A stretch of DNA of 64,000 nucleotides from Pedobacter sp. MC2016-05 (lineage in GTDB: Bacteria > Bacteroidota > Bacteroidia > Sphingobacteriales > Sphingobacteriaceae): positions 219,435 through 283,434 of the forward strand of contig NZ_JAPIVT010000005.1 of the NCBI RefSeq assembly GCF_026239735.1, in the 5' to 3' direction. Both the position numbers and the translations under genes were made by a program. Position 1 is the first letter of the stretch. Each line of letters begins with the position of its first letter. The notes beneath the pieces were generated by a model. The model ran no database searches. It saw nothing but the letters and a program-made list of their open reading frames with translations, and was not told the DNA's origin. Positions 46,075 to 54,321 of the stretch are shown here, one piece after another.

Positions 46075-46401
46075 CCCTTAACTATCTGGTAATTAAGAGG
46101 TTAATGACATATTCAAAATTATATTCTGAATATTAGGCCATTTTTAACTATTATAATACGAAAAATATAAATTAAAAGTTGATATGAGTTATTATATTTC
46201 ATTGATTATCTGTAAATTAATTAACTAATCAGAATAATATTTCGAGTGCCTATTTCGCCAAATTATTGGGATATCCGTCATTATCATTGGTATGATATGA
46301 TAATCGAAAACACTTTATTTAATTACTGGGTTCAACCCCCAGTGTCATCTCTGGATGCAGAACGTTTGGGAGATACAAAAGAATAGATTACGCCTGGCAA
46401 T
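46075..46401. other. Gene-free stretch with two hairpins
   Basis: About 330 very AT-rich bases without a gene. Two dyads lie 20 bases apart: ATTATCAT at 46280-46287 with ATGATAAT at 46297-46304, and ACTGGG at 46325-46330 with CCCAGT at 46338-46343. The second resembles a tRNA T-arm but no tRNA can be folded. They may help end the CrtA-like and Dabb transcripts, which converge here. Confidence 0.5.
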
Positions 46402-46740
46402 TCATAAATTAATGATCGTATCATGAACCACTACCCTATACCAGTTTTTAGAAAATTTCTCAACTGCATCTAAGTGAGTTGGATCTTTCTGGTAAGCGTT
46501 ATGATCTTCAATACTATCAAAGGTGATTGTTAATGAGTAGGTGAAAGAATTGTCCGTCACTGATCTTGCGGGTGTGCTCGCCGCTAATCCATAGTGTAAG
46601 CTTTTAATCAATTTGATAGACTTTAAACTTTCGAAAAAATTAGCAAAATCTTTAATTTCATCTGTTGTTAACTGTGGCTTCAACCAAAACAATACGAAAT
46701 GTTGAACTTTTGGTTTATTGAGGTTAGTATTTTCTATCAT
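46402..46740 (-). CDS. Dabb (stress-responsive A/B barrel) family protein
   Basis: This 112-residue cytoplasmic protein has the dimeric ferredoxin-like Dabb fold: VQHFVLFWLKPQLTTDEI at the N terminus, a central SLHYGLAAS strand, and FTYSLTITFDSIEDHNAYQKD before a C-terminal HLDAVEKF helix. Family functions vary, from stress proteins to cyclases, and no specific role is given by context. It follows the glycine-zipper lipoprotein gene on the same strand, separated by that gene's terminator. Confidence 0.88.
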   Translation of the reverse strand: MIENTNLNKPKVQHFVLFWLKPQLTTDEIKDFANFFESLKSIKLIKSLHYGLAASTPARSVTDNSFTYSLTITFDSIEDHNAYQKDPTHLDAVEKFSKNWYRVVVHDTIINL

Positions 46741-46777
46741 TTGAAAGGGATTCTAAAGTTTGAAATTATATAGGCAT

Positions 46778-46805
46778 AAAAAAAGCGGCTGTGATAAGCC
46801 GCTTT
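46778..46805 (-). terminator. Terminator of the glycine-zipper gene
   Basis: AAAGCGGCT at 46782-46790 pairs with AGCCGCTTT at 46797-46805 across a six-base loop. On the minus strand a T-run follows at 46778-46784. It lies just after the glycine-zipper stop codon. Confidence 0.9.
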
Positions 46806-46827
46806 AAAGTAAATATTATTTTTAAAA

Positions 46828-47325
46828 TTACTGTACTCTACCTGATTTTTTATCTTCACCTCTACCGATTAGATAACCGCCTCCAGCTCCAACTAAACCA
46901 CCAATAATAGCACCTCTACCTTTTTTCTTATCAATTAAAGCACCACCAACTGCGCCAGCTGCACCACCTATTACCGCACCTTTTGCGCCATCACTCCAGC
47001 CTTGTTTCTTAGCTGTTGGTTGGGTACCACCGTAAGAACTAGAACTGCTACCACCTGAACTAGCATAAGATCTGGATGATTTAGATGATGCTGCACCAGC
47101 TCTTCTAGCTTCTGCTAATTCTGCCTGATGTTTAGCTTCTTTTTCAGCTTCCAGTTTAGCTGTTTCTGCTTTTTTGAAACTATCTAAACGTAAACTATCT
47201 TTAACTGCTTTTATGGCAAGTTGTTTTTCTGCCTCTTGCTGTTTTAAAGCGGCTTCCTCTTTTGCTTTATTGTTACAAGCAAACATTACTGAACTCAATG
47301 CGATTACTACGAATATCTTTTTCAT
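46828..47325 (-). CDS. Glycine-zipper lipoprotein
   Basis: This 165-residue protein has a lipoprotein signal (C17 in VMFACNN). An alanine-, lysine- and glutamate-rich helix (about 20-75) probably forms a coiled coil. A serine-rich linker (about 78-98) follows. The C terminus has two glycine-zipper segments, AVIGGAAGAVGGALI and AIIGGLVGAGGGYLIG, which can insert in or pack against membranes (YMGG/17-kDa antigen-like). The protein probably sits in the outer-membrane inner leaflet. The function is unknown. Confidence 0.85.
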   Translation of the reverse strand: MKKIFVVIALSSVMFACNNKAKEEAALKQQEAEKQLAIKAVKDSLRLDSFKKAETAKLEAEKEAKHQAELAEARRAGAASSKSSRSYASSGGSSSSSYGGTQPTAKKQGWSDGAKGAVIGGAAGAVGGALIDKKKGRGAIIGGLVGAGGGYLIGRGEDKKSGRVQ

Positions 47326-47453
47326 AACTTTTTGTTTATATGAATCTTGTTTTGCTACCTAACCTCACAAAACAGGTTTCATTAGGATGTGTATTTTAGT
47401 TAATTACCTGTACTAAAGAAAAAATGATGCCAAAAAGTTTTAATTAATAAAAA

Positions 47454-48179
47454 TTAATTTAATAAATCGATGTACCAGAAGCCGATGGTCGGAGATTTTG
47501 ATCCTGTATGTTCCTGATCAACATCATCTGTTTTTGGTGCATTATAGGTTCTAAATACTTTATCGCCTAGCTCGAATGGGATTTTCTTTTTAAAAATAGG
47601 GCCTTCGAAAGCAAAAGTGTGAAACTCTCCATTTTCGCCACAGGGATCAATGGCTGATGGTAAATCAGAAATTAAAACTTTGGTAATTATTTCTCCGCAA
47701 AAAGTCTCTAAATTTTCTTGTGTGCAAACAATGATGGTTTTATAGTTCAAGTTAAGAAAGTCATCAATCAGTTGAGTGGTATCTTTTTTCCATAACGGAA
47801 AAATGGCCTTCAGTCCAATTTCTGCAAGTTTTGTTTCTCGATAGCGACGAAGATCTTCCAAAAAGATGTCTCCAAAAATGGAATGTGTAATACCCTCTTC
47901 CTTAAATTTTGTTAGGTGAGCATGCATCACTTGATCATAGCTTTCCATGTCAGGCATTTCACCTAAACGAATTTGATATAGTGGAATGCCAATACTTTCG
48001 GCTTGAGCGATAAGCAAAGATTCTCTAACACCATGCATCGAAATCCGGTTATATTGTTCCGTAACCGTTGTAACCAGGTATTTGATTTCTATTGTGGGAT
48101 CCTGAAGGGCATAATGAAGCGCTAAGGTACTATCTTTCCCTCCGCTCCAATTAAAAATGCAAAGTTTTCTATCGTTCAT
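47454..48179 (-). CDS. PP-loop ATPase of the diphthine-ammonia ligase (DUF71) family
   Basis: This 241-residue cytoplasmic enzyme has the ATP-pyrophosphatase loop WSGGKDST at 11-18 and the DUF71/COG2102 core (VTTVTEQYNRISMHGV, HSIFGDIFLEDLR, IDPCGENGEFHTFAF). In eukaryotes and archaea relatives amidate diphthine; bacteria have no diphthamide, so the substrate is unknown. The gene overlaps the sirtuin gene by 11 bases and lies near cobalamin uptake genes. A role in corrinoid amide chemistry is possible but is inference only. Confidence 0.87.
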   Translation of the reverse strand: MNDRKLCIFNWSGGKDSTLALHYALQDPTIEIKYLVTTVTEQYNRISMHGVRESLLIAQAESIGIPLYQIRLGEMPDMESYDQVMHAHLTKFKEEGITHSIFGDIFLEDLRRYRETKLAEIGLKAIFPLWKKDTTQLIDDFLNLNYKTIIVCTQENLETFCGEIITKVLISDLPSAIDPCGENGEFHTFAFEGPIFKKKIPFELGDKVFRTYNAPKTDDVDQEHTGSKSPTIGFWYIDLLN

Positions 48180-48855
48180 TATTCAGGATCTCCTTTAGTT
48201 GAGTAACGCCCTGAACAGCATTCGCTTCAATCTTGACTACATTTCCATACCTTTTCACATTAGGTGTTACGGGATCGATAATATATTTGATAGCTTCGGC
48301 GGGAACAAAATCGATTAAACCAGCGGCAGGATAAACTGCCAATGAAGTGCCAATCAAGACGAAGATATCTGCTTGCTGACAAATATCAGCGGCAACTTCA
48401 ATCATAGGCACGGCTTCGCCAAACCATACCACATGCGGACGAAGCTGCGAACCCAATTCGCATAACTGCCCCATTTTTAAGTCAGATCCTTCTATAGCAT
48501 AAGTCAAATCTTCCCTTAGATTTGATTGTGATTTTGTGATGATGCCGTGAAGATGATGTACTTTAGTTGAACCAGCTCGCTCATGTAAGTCATCAATATT
48601 CTGCGTAATAATATCTATATCAAATTCTTGCTCTAATTCAGCTAAGAGCTGATGCGCTTTGTTGGGTCTTGCTTCGATTACCTGCTTTCTTCGCTCGTTA
48701 TAAAATTGCTGCACCAATTCAGGATTACGCTCCCAGGCCTCTGGAGTTGCAACATCATAAACATTATAGCCTTCCCATAAGCCATCAGCATCCCTGAATG
48801 TTTTTAATCCACTTTCTGCACTTATACCTGCACCTGTTAAAACAACTATCTTCAT
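48169..48855 (-). CDS. cobB: NAD-dependent protein deacylase (sirtuin), zinc tetrad absent
   Basis: This 228-residue Sir2-family enzyme removes acyl groups from lysine using NAD. The NAD site GAGISAESGLKTFRD is at 8-22, TQNIDDLHERAG at 84-95, and the catalytic histidine is H103 in HLHG. Y52 and R55 match the class III motif for succinyl or malonyl substrates. In the zinc module only C132 remains of the usual four cysteines, while LRPHVVWFGE after it is intact. The gene overlaps the PP-loop ATPase gene by 11 bases. Confidence 0.9.
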   Translation of the reverse strand: MKIVVLTGAGISAESGLKTFRDADGLWEGYNVYDVATPEAWERNPELVQQFYNERRKQVIEARPNKAHQLLAELEQEFDIDIITQNIDDLHERAGSTKVHHLHGIITKSQSNLREDLTYAIEGSDLKMGQLCELGSQLRPHVVWFGEAVPMIEVAADICQQADIFVLIGTSLAVYPAAGLIDFVPAEAIKYIIDPVTPNVKRYGNVVKIEANAVQGVTQLKEILNNER

Positions 48856-48950
48856 AAACTAAGATTATCAATTATTGGATTGCCATGGTTTGGCCACCCG
48901 TAGATGATTTATAGCACTTCTCCTCTCCATGGGAGAATACTCGTTTAAAT

Positions 48951-49895
48951 TTAAAACAGCGAAGATTGAAATGTCTTTGACTCGGAAAGATTGATAAATT
49001 TCGCAGTGATTGATTCGTCGGCTTTAAATATCTCCGGGTGAAACATACAGGCCAATGCTTCTATTCCTTCAACCAATGTACCGATGCTGGGTTGGGTAAA
49101 CATATCAAAATCTGCAATGTACACCTGATTCTGTTTTACGGCTGCTAAATCTGTCCAATTGTTTTTTACCAGAAGCAGATCCATTTCGGCCAAAGTTCGT
49201 GTTTTATCAAAACCGCAAGGGGCAATTACCAATACTTCAGGATTGTATTTTACGACTTTATCCCATTGGGTTACAATTGAATCTCCGGCAGGATTGGAAA
49301 GCATATCTACCCCACCAGCAGCTGCGATTTGAAAAGGAATCCAATGGCCACAGTTGTAGATCGGCTCAATCCATTCCATCAGCATCACTCGTTTTAAAGG
49401 TGCTTTATTTGCCCGTAGTTCATCTAAAATAAAGTCGGTTTTCTGTTGAAGATTGGCTAAGTACCTCAAAGCAACTTCTTCCTTCCCTAAAGCCTTTGCA
49501 ATAGTTATGGCACATTCAAAAACATCCTGAAGGTTATTTGGTGATAAAGGAACGAGTGTCGGTTTTTTAGACAGTTTCATTACAGCGGTTTCGGTACAAA
49601 CGGTATCAATGTTGCAAACCTCACATATATCTTGTGTGAAAACAACATCTGGAGCAATGCTTTCTAAAAGTTCGTCATCAACCCAATACAAACTTTTACC
49701 CTGTGCTTTTGAAGCGGAGAAGATACGATCGATTTCGATACTCGAATAATTTTTACCCTCTAACACACATCTTACTACTTTAGGTTGATCTGCAGCCTCT
49801 TTCGGACATTCAAAAGTTACGCCGTACAAGTATTCTTGCAAACCCATATCGTAAATCATTTTGGTGGCAGCTGGTAAAAAAGAAACGACTTTCAT
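48951..49895 (-). CDS. Cobalamin-binding protein, BtuF-like, without signal peptide
   Basis: This 314-residue type-III periplasmic-binding-protein fold (TroA/BtuF group) begins directly with VVSFLPAATKMIYDMG, with no signal peptide or lipobox, so it is predicted cytoplasmic unless exported otherwise. C91, C94 and C100 form a cysteine cluster after VVFTQDI. W135-type contact motifs and GGVDMLSNPAGDS are typical. It stands after the terminator that closes the riboswitch-controlled btuB transcript, so it needs its own promoter. Cobalamin binding is inferred from family and place. Confidence 0.85.
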   Translation of the reverse strand: MKVVSFLPAATKMIYDMGLQEYLYGVTFECPKEAADQPKVVRCVLEGKNYSSIEIDRIFSASKAQGKSLYWVDDELLESIAPDVVFTQDICEVCNIDTVCTETAVMKLSKKPTLVPLSPNNLQDVFECAITIAKALGKEEVALRYLANLQQKTDFILDELRANKAPLKRVMLMEWIEPIYNCGHWIPFQIAAAGGVDMLSNPAGDSIVTQWDKVVKYNPEVLVIAPCGFDKTRTLAEMDLLLVKNNWTDLAAVKQNQVYIADFDMFTQPSIGTLVEGIEALACMFHPEIFKADESITAKFINLSESKTFQSSLF

Positions 49896-49978
49896 TGGAT
49901 ATAAGGTGTTTTAAATGGAGAATGGATAATTTTTTTTCAGCTGGAGCTTATCCAACGGGGAAAATATAAAGTTAAAAA

Positions 49979-50012
49979 AAATCCTCTTTTGAAACAGATC
50001 AAAAGAGGATTT
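49979..50012 (-). terminator. Strong terminator closing the btuB-DUF6580 transcript
   Basis: A perfect 14-base-pair stem (49979-49992 with 49999-50012) has a six-base loop AACAGA. On the minus strand it is followed by a long T-run. It lies 18 bases after the DUF6580 stop codon and 83 bases before the BtuF-like ATG, and so sets the end of the riboswitch-controlled unit. Confidence 0.95.
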
Positions 50013-50030
50013 AACAAGGTTATTAAGAAA

Positions 50031-50621
50031 TTAAATGCTTTGCTTCTGCATTTTAAGAACCGGATATTTTGATTTTAATATTTCAAAAGCACCAAAAATA
50101 ATAGCACCGTAAATTAAAGTTCCTTCTAAAAACCTGATTTCAAATGGAATTGCTTTAACCAGGCAGCTCCAGTATCCAGCTAAAGTTTGTGGATATGATG
50201 GGTTTTGAAACCATACTCCGAAATCGGTTACAATCCAGTGAATAAAAACAATTGTCAATGTAGATGAGAGTAAAGAAACCACATTTATCTTTTTCAATAA
50301 TACTCTTCCTACCAAAACCATCAAGGCGAAAGCAAGATAGGTCCAATACCATCCTTCATATAAAAAACCATTACTGTATTTGCTAAAAATTGTACTGGCT
50401 AAAATAAAATCGCTTAAAAACAAGCTCACCAATGGAAAAGCAAAAGCTTTTGCATGATCTTTAAAATATGCGCCACCAAACAGCGCTACCGCTCCAATAG
50501 AAGAAAAGTTCGCAAACTGAAGCTCATCTGAGTTAAACGTTACCAGTAAACGGAACAAAGTAATTACCAATATGATTAGTAACAAAATGAGGTTACGGGG
50601 ATTAAATTTCAAATTAGACAT
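50031..50621 (-). CDS. DUF6580 family putative transport membrane protein
   Basis: This 196-residue protein has about six hydrophobic segments (about 10-28, 38-52, 58-75, 88-108, 113-133 and 162-182). It resembles DUF6580, listed as a putative transport protein, and in size and helix count the substrate-binding S components of ECF importers. It is the second gene after the cobalamin riboswitch and is enclosed by it and by the strong terminator. That context makes a corrinoid-related transport role likely, but no direct motif proves it. Confidence 0.82.
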   Translation of the reverse strand: MSNLKFNPRNLILLLIILVITLFRLLVTFNSDELQFANFSSIGAVALFGGAYFKDHAKAFAFPLVSLFLSDFILASTIFSKYSNGFLYEGWYWTYLAFALMVLVGRVLLKKINVVSLLSSTLTIVFIHWIVTDFGVWFQNPSYPQTLAGYWSCLVKAIPFEIRFLEGTLIYGAIIFGAFEILKSKYPVLKMQKQSI

Positions 50622-50714
50622 ATATTAGTATAGTAATTGGTATAAAGTATTTAGTTAGTAAGACAAGTTGCTTGTGATGTACGATTTTTTATCACAACAC
50701 AAAGTTAAATTTTA

Positions 50715-52598
50715 TTAGCGGATATTAAAACTTAGGCCTGTATTAAAATTGAAACCCATGGCATTGTAACCGATGATTTCGTTATAGTTTTTATTCAAAA
50801 TGTTTTTAGCATCGAAAAAGATTTTAAACCGTTTTTTCGCAAACGCATATTCTGCATAAGCATTTAATAACTTATATCTTGGCAATGTTTCTACAACATA
50901 GTCGGTAAAATTTCCATCCGTACGTGAACCAAAGTACCTCAAATTGGCATTAATGAATAAATTATCAGTTGCCTGGATGCCTGTTGTAATGCCAAAAGCA
51001 TGTTTTGGTCTTCTAAAAAGAAAATCTTCCACTTTATTATTTACACTGTTATATTCGTTTCCATCAGTAAAAGCATAATAACCATTAAGGGTAAATTTCC
51101 ATATTTTAACTGCTGGCTCAATTTCAAAACCTCTTACTTTTTGACTTTCCTGATTAATGTACCCAACTGCGAAATCGTAAATGATCGCATCTGTTAAATC
51201 GCGTTTGAAAGCCGCTCCACGCAACGAGAATTTATCATCAGCTAAACTTAGATTAAAACCAGCTTCATAGTTCTGAGACTTTTCTGGTTTCAGGTTTAAA
51301 TTTGATCCGTATTGCCCGAACAGCATATTCAGTGTTGGAATTTTAAAAGCTGTTGAAACCGTACCGAATAATTTTAGTTCTTTAATTACATTAATACTCG
51401 GTGTAATGGTGTAAGTGTAGTTTTCACCATATTGCTCGTGTTTGTTATAGCGACCGCCAACTTCTAAATTGAAGATACTTAGATCATGCAAAAAGAGTGA
51501 GCCGTAAGCGGCAAAAATATTACTCTCCGGTTTGTTGCCTGCCGAGGATAGCCTCATCACCCTGTTATCAATGCCTACCAATAAATCGAGTTTATCTCCA
51601 AGCTTTTGGTTATAAAATAAATCAAGCAAACTTATTCTTCCAGCACCAACACTTTCATATGGAAAACCGTCAAAACTACTTAAGGTATTGTTCGAAGTGC
51701 TTTGGTAACTATAATTTAAATTGATCTTGCCCGTTCCAAACTCGTATTTGGAATTTACACCCCCGCTAAAATTTTTCAGCAGTGAATGGTTGGCTGCTAT
51801 TCCATCAGTAAAAGCAGCTTCATCAATTTTGTAATTACCTTCAAAATATCTGATAAAAGGATTAACAGAAAAATGTTGATCCAACTTTATTCCGAAGTTT
51901 GCATTTACCCCATCTGTCTTAAAGCCATCTTTATCAAACGCTGTATTATTTTCCACTGGGTTTGCTGCTTCAGATATCCCATCCGTTTTATGATGGGTGT
52001 AGTTTATATTATAGGTAAAAGCATCAACACTGCCATTTAAGCCAATTGTACCTTTATAAGCCTCGTAACTGCCTGCACTGGCTACACCGTAAATTGTATT
52101 GCCTTTTGGTCCGCCTTTTTTGGTGATAATATTGATTACCCCAGCAATGGCATCAGAGCCGTAAATAGTAGACTGGCCGCCTCGTAGAATTTCAATGTGA
52201 TCGATTTGATCGATAGCAAAAAGGCGAAGATCGAAAGCGCCGCCGTTTCCCGAGGGATCATTCTGAACGATTCCATCAATTAATACAACAGCGTAAGCAC
52301 TTCCCGCTCCGCGGAAAAAAACTGATTTGTTAGCACCAGGATTACTTCCTGAACCTGCTACAATAATACCGGCTTGTTCGCTAATCAATTCTGGAAGAGA
52401 TTTGCCCTGACTGCGATCCAATACTTCCCTACTGATGATACTAACCACTTTACCTGTTTGTGATTGTTTTTGATCATTCTTGGTGGCAGAAATTACCACA
52501 TCTTTCAGTTTCAAGGTATCCTGTGCCTTAACTGATTCACCAATTGCGATTTGCCCCAAACCTAAGCCTGCGGCAATTAAAATTTTTGTTTTGTTCAT
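50715..52598 (-). CDS. btuB: TonB-dependent cobalamin receptor (BtuB-type)
   Basis: This outer-membrane receptor brings corrinoids into the periplasm with TonB energy. I use the ATG at 52598 (627 residues); the longer frame to 52682 would overlap the expression platform and lacks a signal peptide. Residues 1-25 are a signal peptide ending V-K-A before Q. The TonB box region LKLKDVVISATK leads to the plug (GKSLPELISEQAGI, VVLIDGIVQNDPSGNG, LRGGQSTIYGSDAIAGVINI), then a 22-strand barrel. It is the first gene behind a cobalamin riboswitch and is followed by the DUF6580 gene after 93 bases. Confidence 0.95.
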   Translation of the reverse strand: MNKTKILIAAGLGLGQIAIGESVKAQDTLKLKDVVISATKNDQKQSQTGKVVSIISREVLDRSQGKSLPELISEQAGIIVAGSGSNPGANKSVFFRGAGSAYAVVLIDGIVQNDPSGNGGAFDLRLFAIDQIDHIEILRGGQSTIYGSDAIAGVINIITKKGGPKGNTIYGVASAGSYEAYKGTIGLNGSVDAFTYNINYTHHKTDGISEAANPVENNTAFDKDGFKTDGVNANFGIKLDQHFSVNPFIRYFEGNYKIDEAAFTDGIAANHSLLKNFSGGVNSKYEFGTGKINLNYSYQSTSNNTLSSFDGFPYESVGAGRISLLDLFYNQKLGDKLDLLVGIDNRVMRLSSAGNKPESNIFAAYGSLFLHDLSIFNLEVGGRYNKHEQYGENYTYTITPSINVIKELKLFGTVSTAFKIPTLNMLFGQYGSNLNLKPEKSQNYEAGFNLSLADDKFSLRGAAFKRDLTDAIIYDFAVGYINQESQKVRGFEIEPAVKIWKFTLNGYYAFTDGNEYNSVNNKVEDFLFRRPKHAFGITTGIQATDNLFINANLRYFGSRTDGNFTDYVVETLPRYKLLNAYAEYAFAKKRFKIFFDAKNILNKNYNEIIGYNAMGFNFNTGLSFNIR

Positions 52599-52710
52599 TT
52601 GATTGTGAGTTTTGCCCACAGCCAGCAGATAGAAAAGGAAATGAAAATACGAAAACGCTAAGTACTTCAATCCAAGCTTCAATCCCCGAAAGCTGTGAAA
52701 TTATATGCTA

Positions 52711-52868
52711 AAGGCAGGTCTTCTGACTTACTCCCGATTTTTAGCCTTCCCATTCTATGACTAGAAAAGTGGCGTAGAATTAAAAATCATTATAGAGCTT
52801 ACAGCTGCGGGACAGTTTTGGATTTACACCAAATTCCCTTTTAATTCTGTGACAACACAGAAACCAAA
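52711..52868 (-). promoter_or_regulatory. Cobalamin riboswitch
   Basis: On the minus strand the element reads 5' to 3' with all main blocks: GGTGTAAATCC, CTGTCCCGCAGCTGTAA (52798-52816 on the plus strand), a GGGAAGGCTA arm, and the B12 box AGTCAGAAGACCTGCC at 52714-52729. It lies about 110 bases before the btuB ATG. High adenosylcobalamin should repress btuB and the DUF6580 gene, probably by hiding the translation start or by termination. The platform could not be resolved by eye. Confidence 0.96.
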
Positions 52869-52968
52869 AGCGGCGCAAAGCTAACAAAATTAAACAAGTT
52901 GTAAAATGGATGATGGAGAAAGCATTTCTTCAATCAAAAGTTTAACTTTAAATATCAAAACCAAAATA

Positions 52969-54213
52969 ATGAGAATCCTACTTTTGATCACCCTTTTATT
53001 AAACTATTCTGTCGTTATGGCTCAAAAAACTGATACTATAATGCTTGAAAAGTTAATGGAATCAAAGCCGGAATTATTTGGTTCTGTTCTTAACCATCGA
53101 GATAAAAATCAGGTTCAGATTTTATACACCCAGATTACCCGTGATGTTAAAAACAAACCACGTTTTAAGAGCTACAGTTTTAATTTAGATCCACACCATT
53201 ATTTCTATCCTGCAAGCACCGTAAAACTTGCGGCTGTTATTTTTGCTTTGGAAAAAGTAAACCGATTAAAAAGCATAGGCTTAACTGTGAAAAGCATTAT
53301 GATAACCGATAGCGCTTTCCGTGGACAAACTAAAGTTGAAAAAGATGGCAGTGCGGAAAATGGTCTTCCAACCCTTGAACATTTTATTAAAAAGATTTTG
53401 CTTACCAGCGATAATGATGCCTTCAATAGGTTGTTTGAGTTTATCGGACGTGCTGAAATTAATGATAAACTTAAAAAATATGGTTTTAGAGATAGCCGAA
53501 TTTTGAACCGTTTGGCCATAGGCGATGCGGGAGAAACCGCTAAACATACCAACCCAATTCGTTTTTACAATAACGACCGTTTGGTATATGAGCAAGAAGC
53601 GCAATACGATCCGAAAGAATACGAATTAAACTTAACTAACTTGGTAATGGGTAAAGGTTATTTAGATAGCGCAGATAAACTGGTAAATAAACCTTTTAGT
53701 TTAGCCAATAAGAACGCATTTGCCATCAATGATCAACATCGTTTAATGCAAAAACTAATGTTTCCAGAAGCTTTACAGGCTCATGAACGATTTAACCTTA
53801 CCGCTGCAGATTATAAATTGATCTACACTTACATGAGCAAATATCCAACAGAAAGTGATTATCCAAAATATGATGAAAAGGAATTTTGGCCAACATATGC
53901 TAAAATGCTTTATTACGGTAGAGAGAAAAATGTAACTCCAGATCCAAACATCAGAATTTTTAACAAATATGGCGACAGTTATGGCTACATTATAGATAAC
54001 TCCTATTTCGTAGACTTTAAAAATGGAATCGAATATTTACTTACCGCCGTTGTACAGAGTAACGAAGATGGGATTTATAACGACAACAAATATGAATACG
54101 ATACGGTGTGCTTTCCATTCATGAAGAACTTGGGGCGAACGATTTACGAAATGGAAACCAGTCGTAAAAAGCCTAAAACAGATTTATCTAAATTTAAGAT
54201 GAATTATCAGTAA
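52969..54213 (+). CDS. Beta-lactamase-like serine hydrolase, exported
   Basis: The protein is 414 residues from the ATG at 52969; the upstream extension has no signal peptide. Residues 1-18 are a signal peptide (ending V-M-A before Q). The class A-type active site has S83-T-V-K86 and the SDN loop S147-D148-N149. The third box KTG reads KYG (in FNKYGDSYGY). The extra length over true class A enzymes (about 290) and the changed third box suggest a peptidase or esterase role more than beta-lactam hydrolysis. It is divergent from the cobalamin riboswitch. Confidence 0.85.
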   Translation: MRILLLITLLLNYSVVMAQKTDTIMLEKLMESKPELFGSVLNHRDKNQVQILYTQITRDVKNKPRFKSYSFNLDPHHYFYPASTVKLAAVIFALEKVNRLKSIGLTVKSIMITDSAFRGQTKVEKDGSAENGLPTLEHFIKKILLTSDNDAFNRLFEFIGRAEINDKLKKYGFRDSRILNRLAIGDAGETAKHTNPIRFYNNDRLVYEQEAQYDPKEYELNLTNLVMGKGYLDSADKLVNKPFSLANKNAFAINDQHRLMQKLMFPEALQAHERFNLTAADYKLIYTYMSKYPTESDYPKYDEKEFWPTYAKMLYYGREKNVTPDPNIRIFNKYGDSYGYIIDNSYFVDFKNGIEYLLTAVVQSNEDGIYNDNKYEYDTVCFPFMKNLGRTIYEMETSRKKPKTDLSKFKMNYQ

Positions 54214-54321
54214 GAGCTAATGTATTTTAGCTGTTATGTAAGACTGTTCTTGATTTAATGGCAATCTCATTTCATTCAATTTTATGACCAAAAAGAAGTT
54301 GCCACGTTCAAGCAGGTAGAA

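Noticed and set aside
46325..46343. Perfect tRNA T-arm look-alike (CTGGG-TTCAACC-CCCAG)
   Set aside because: No matching acceptor stem, D-arm or anticodon arm can be placed in the 75 bases upstream, so it is not a tRNA gene or a clear fragment of one.
53205..53604. Antisense open frames inside the serine hydrolase gene
   Set aside because: They mirror the coding strand codon pattern and have no signal peptide or known motif.
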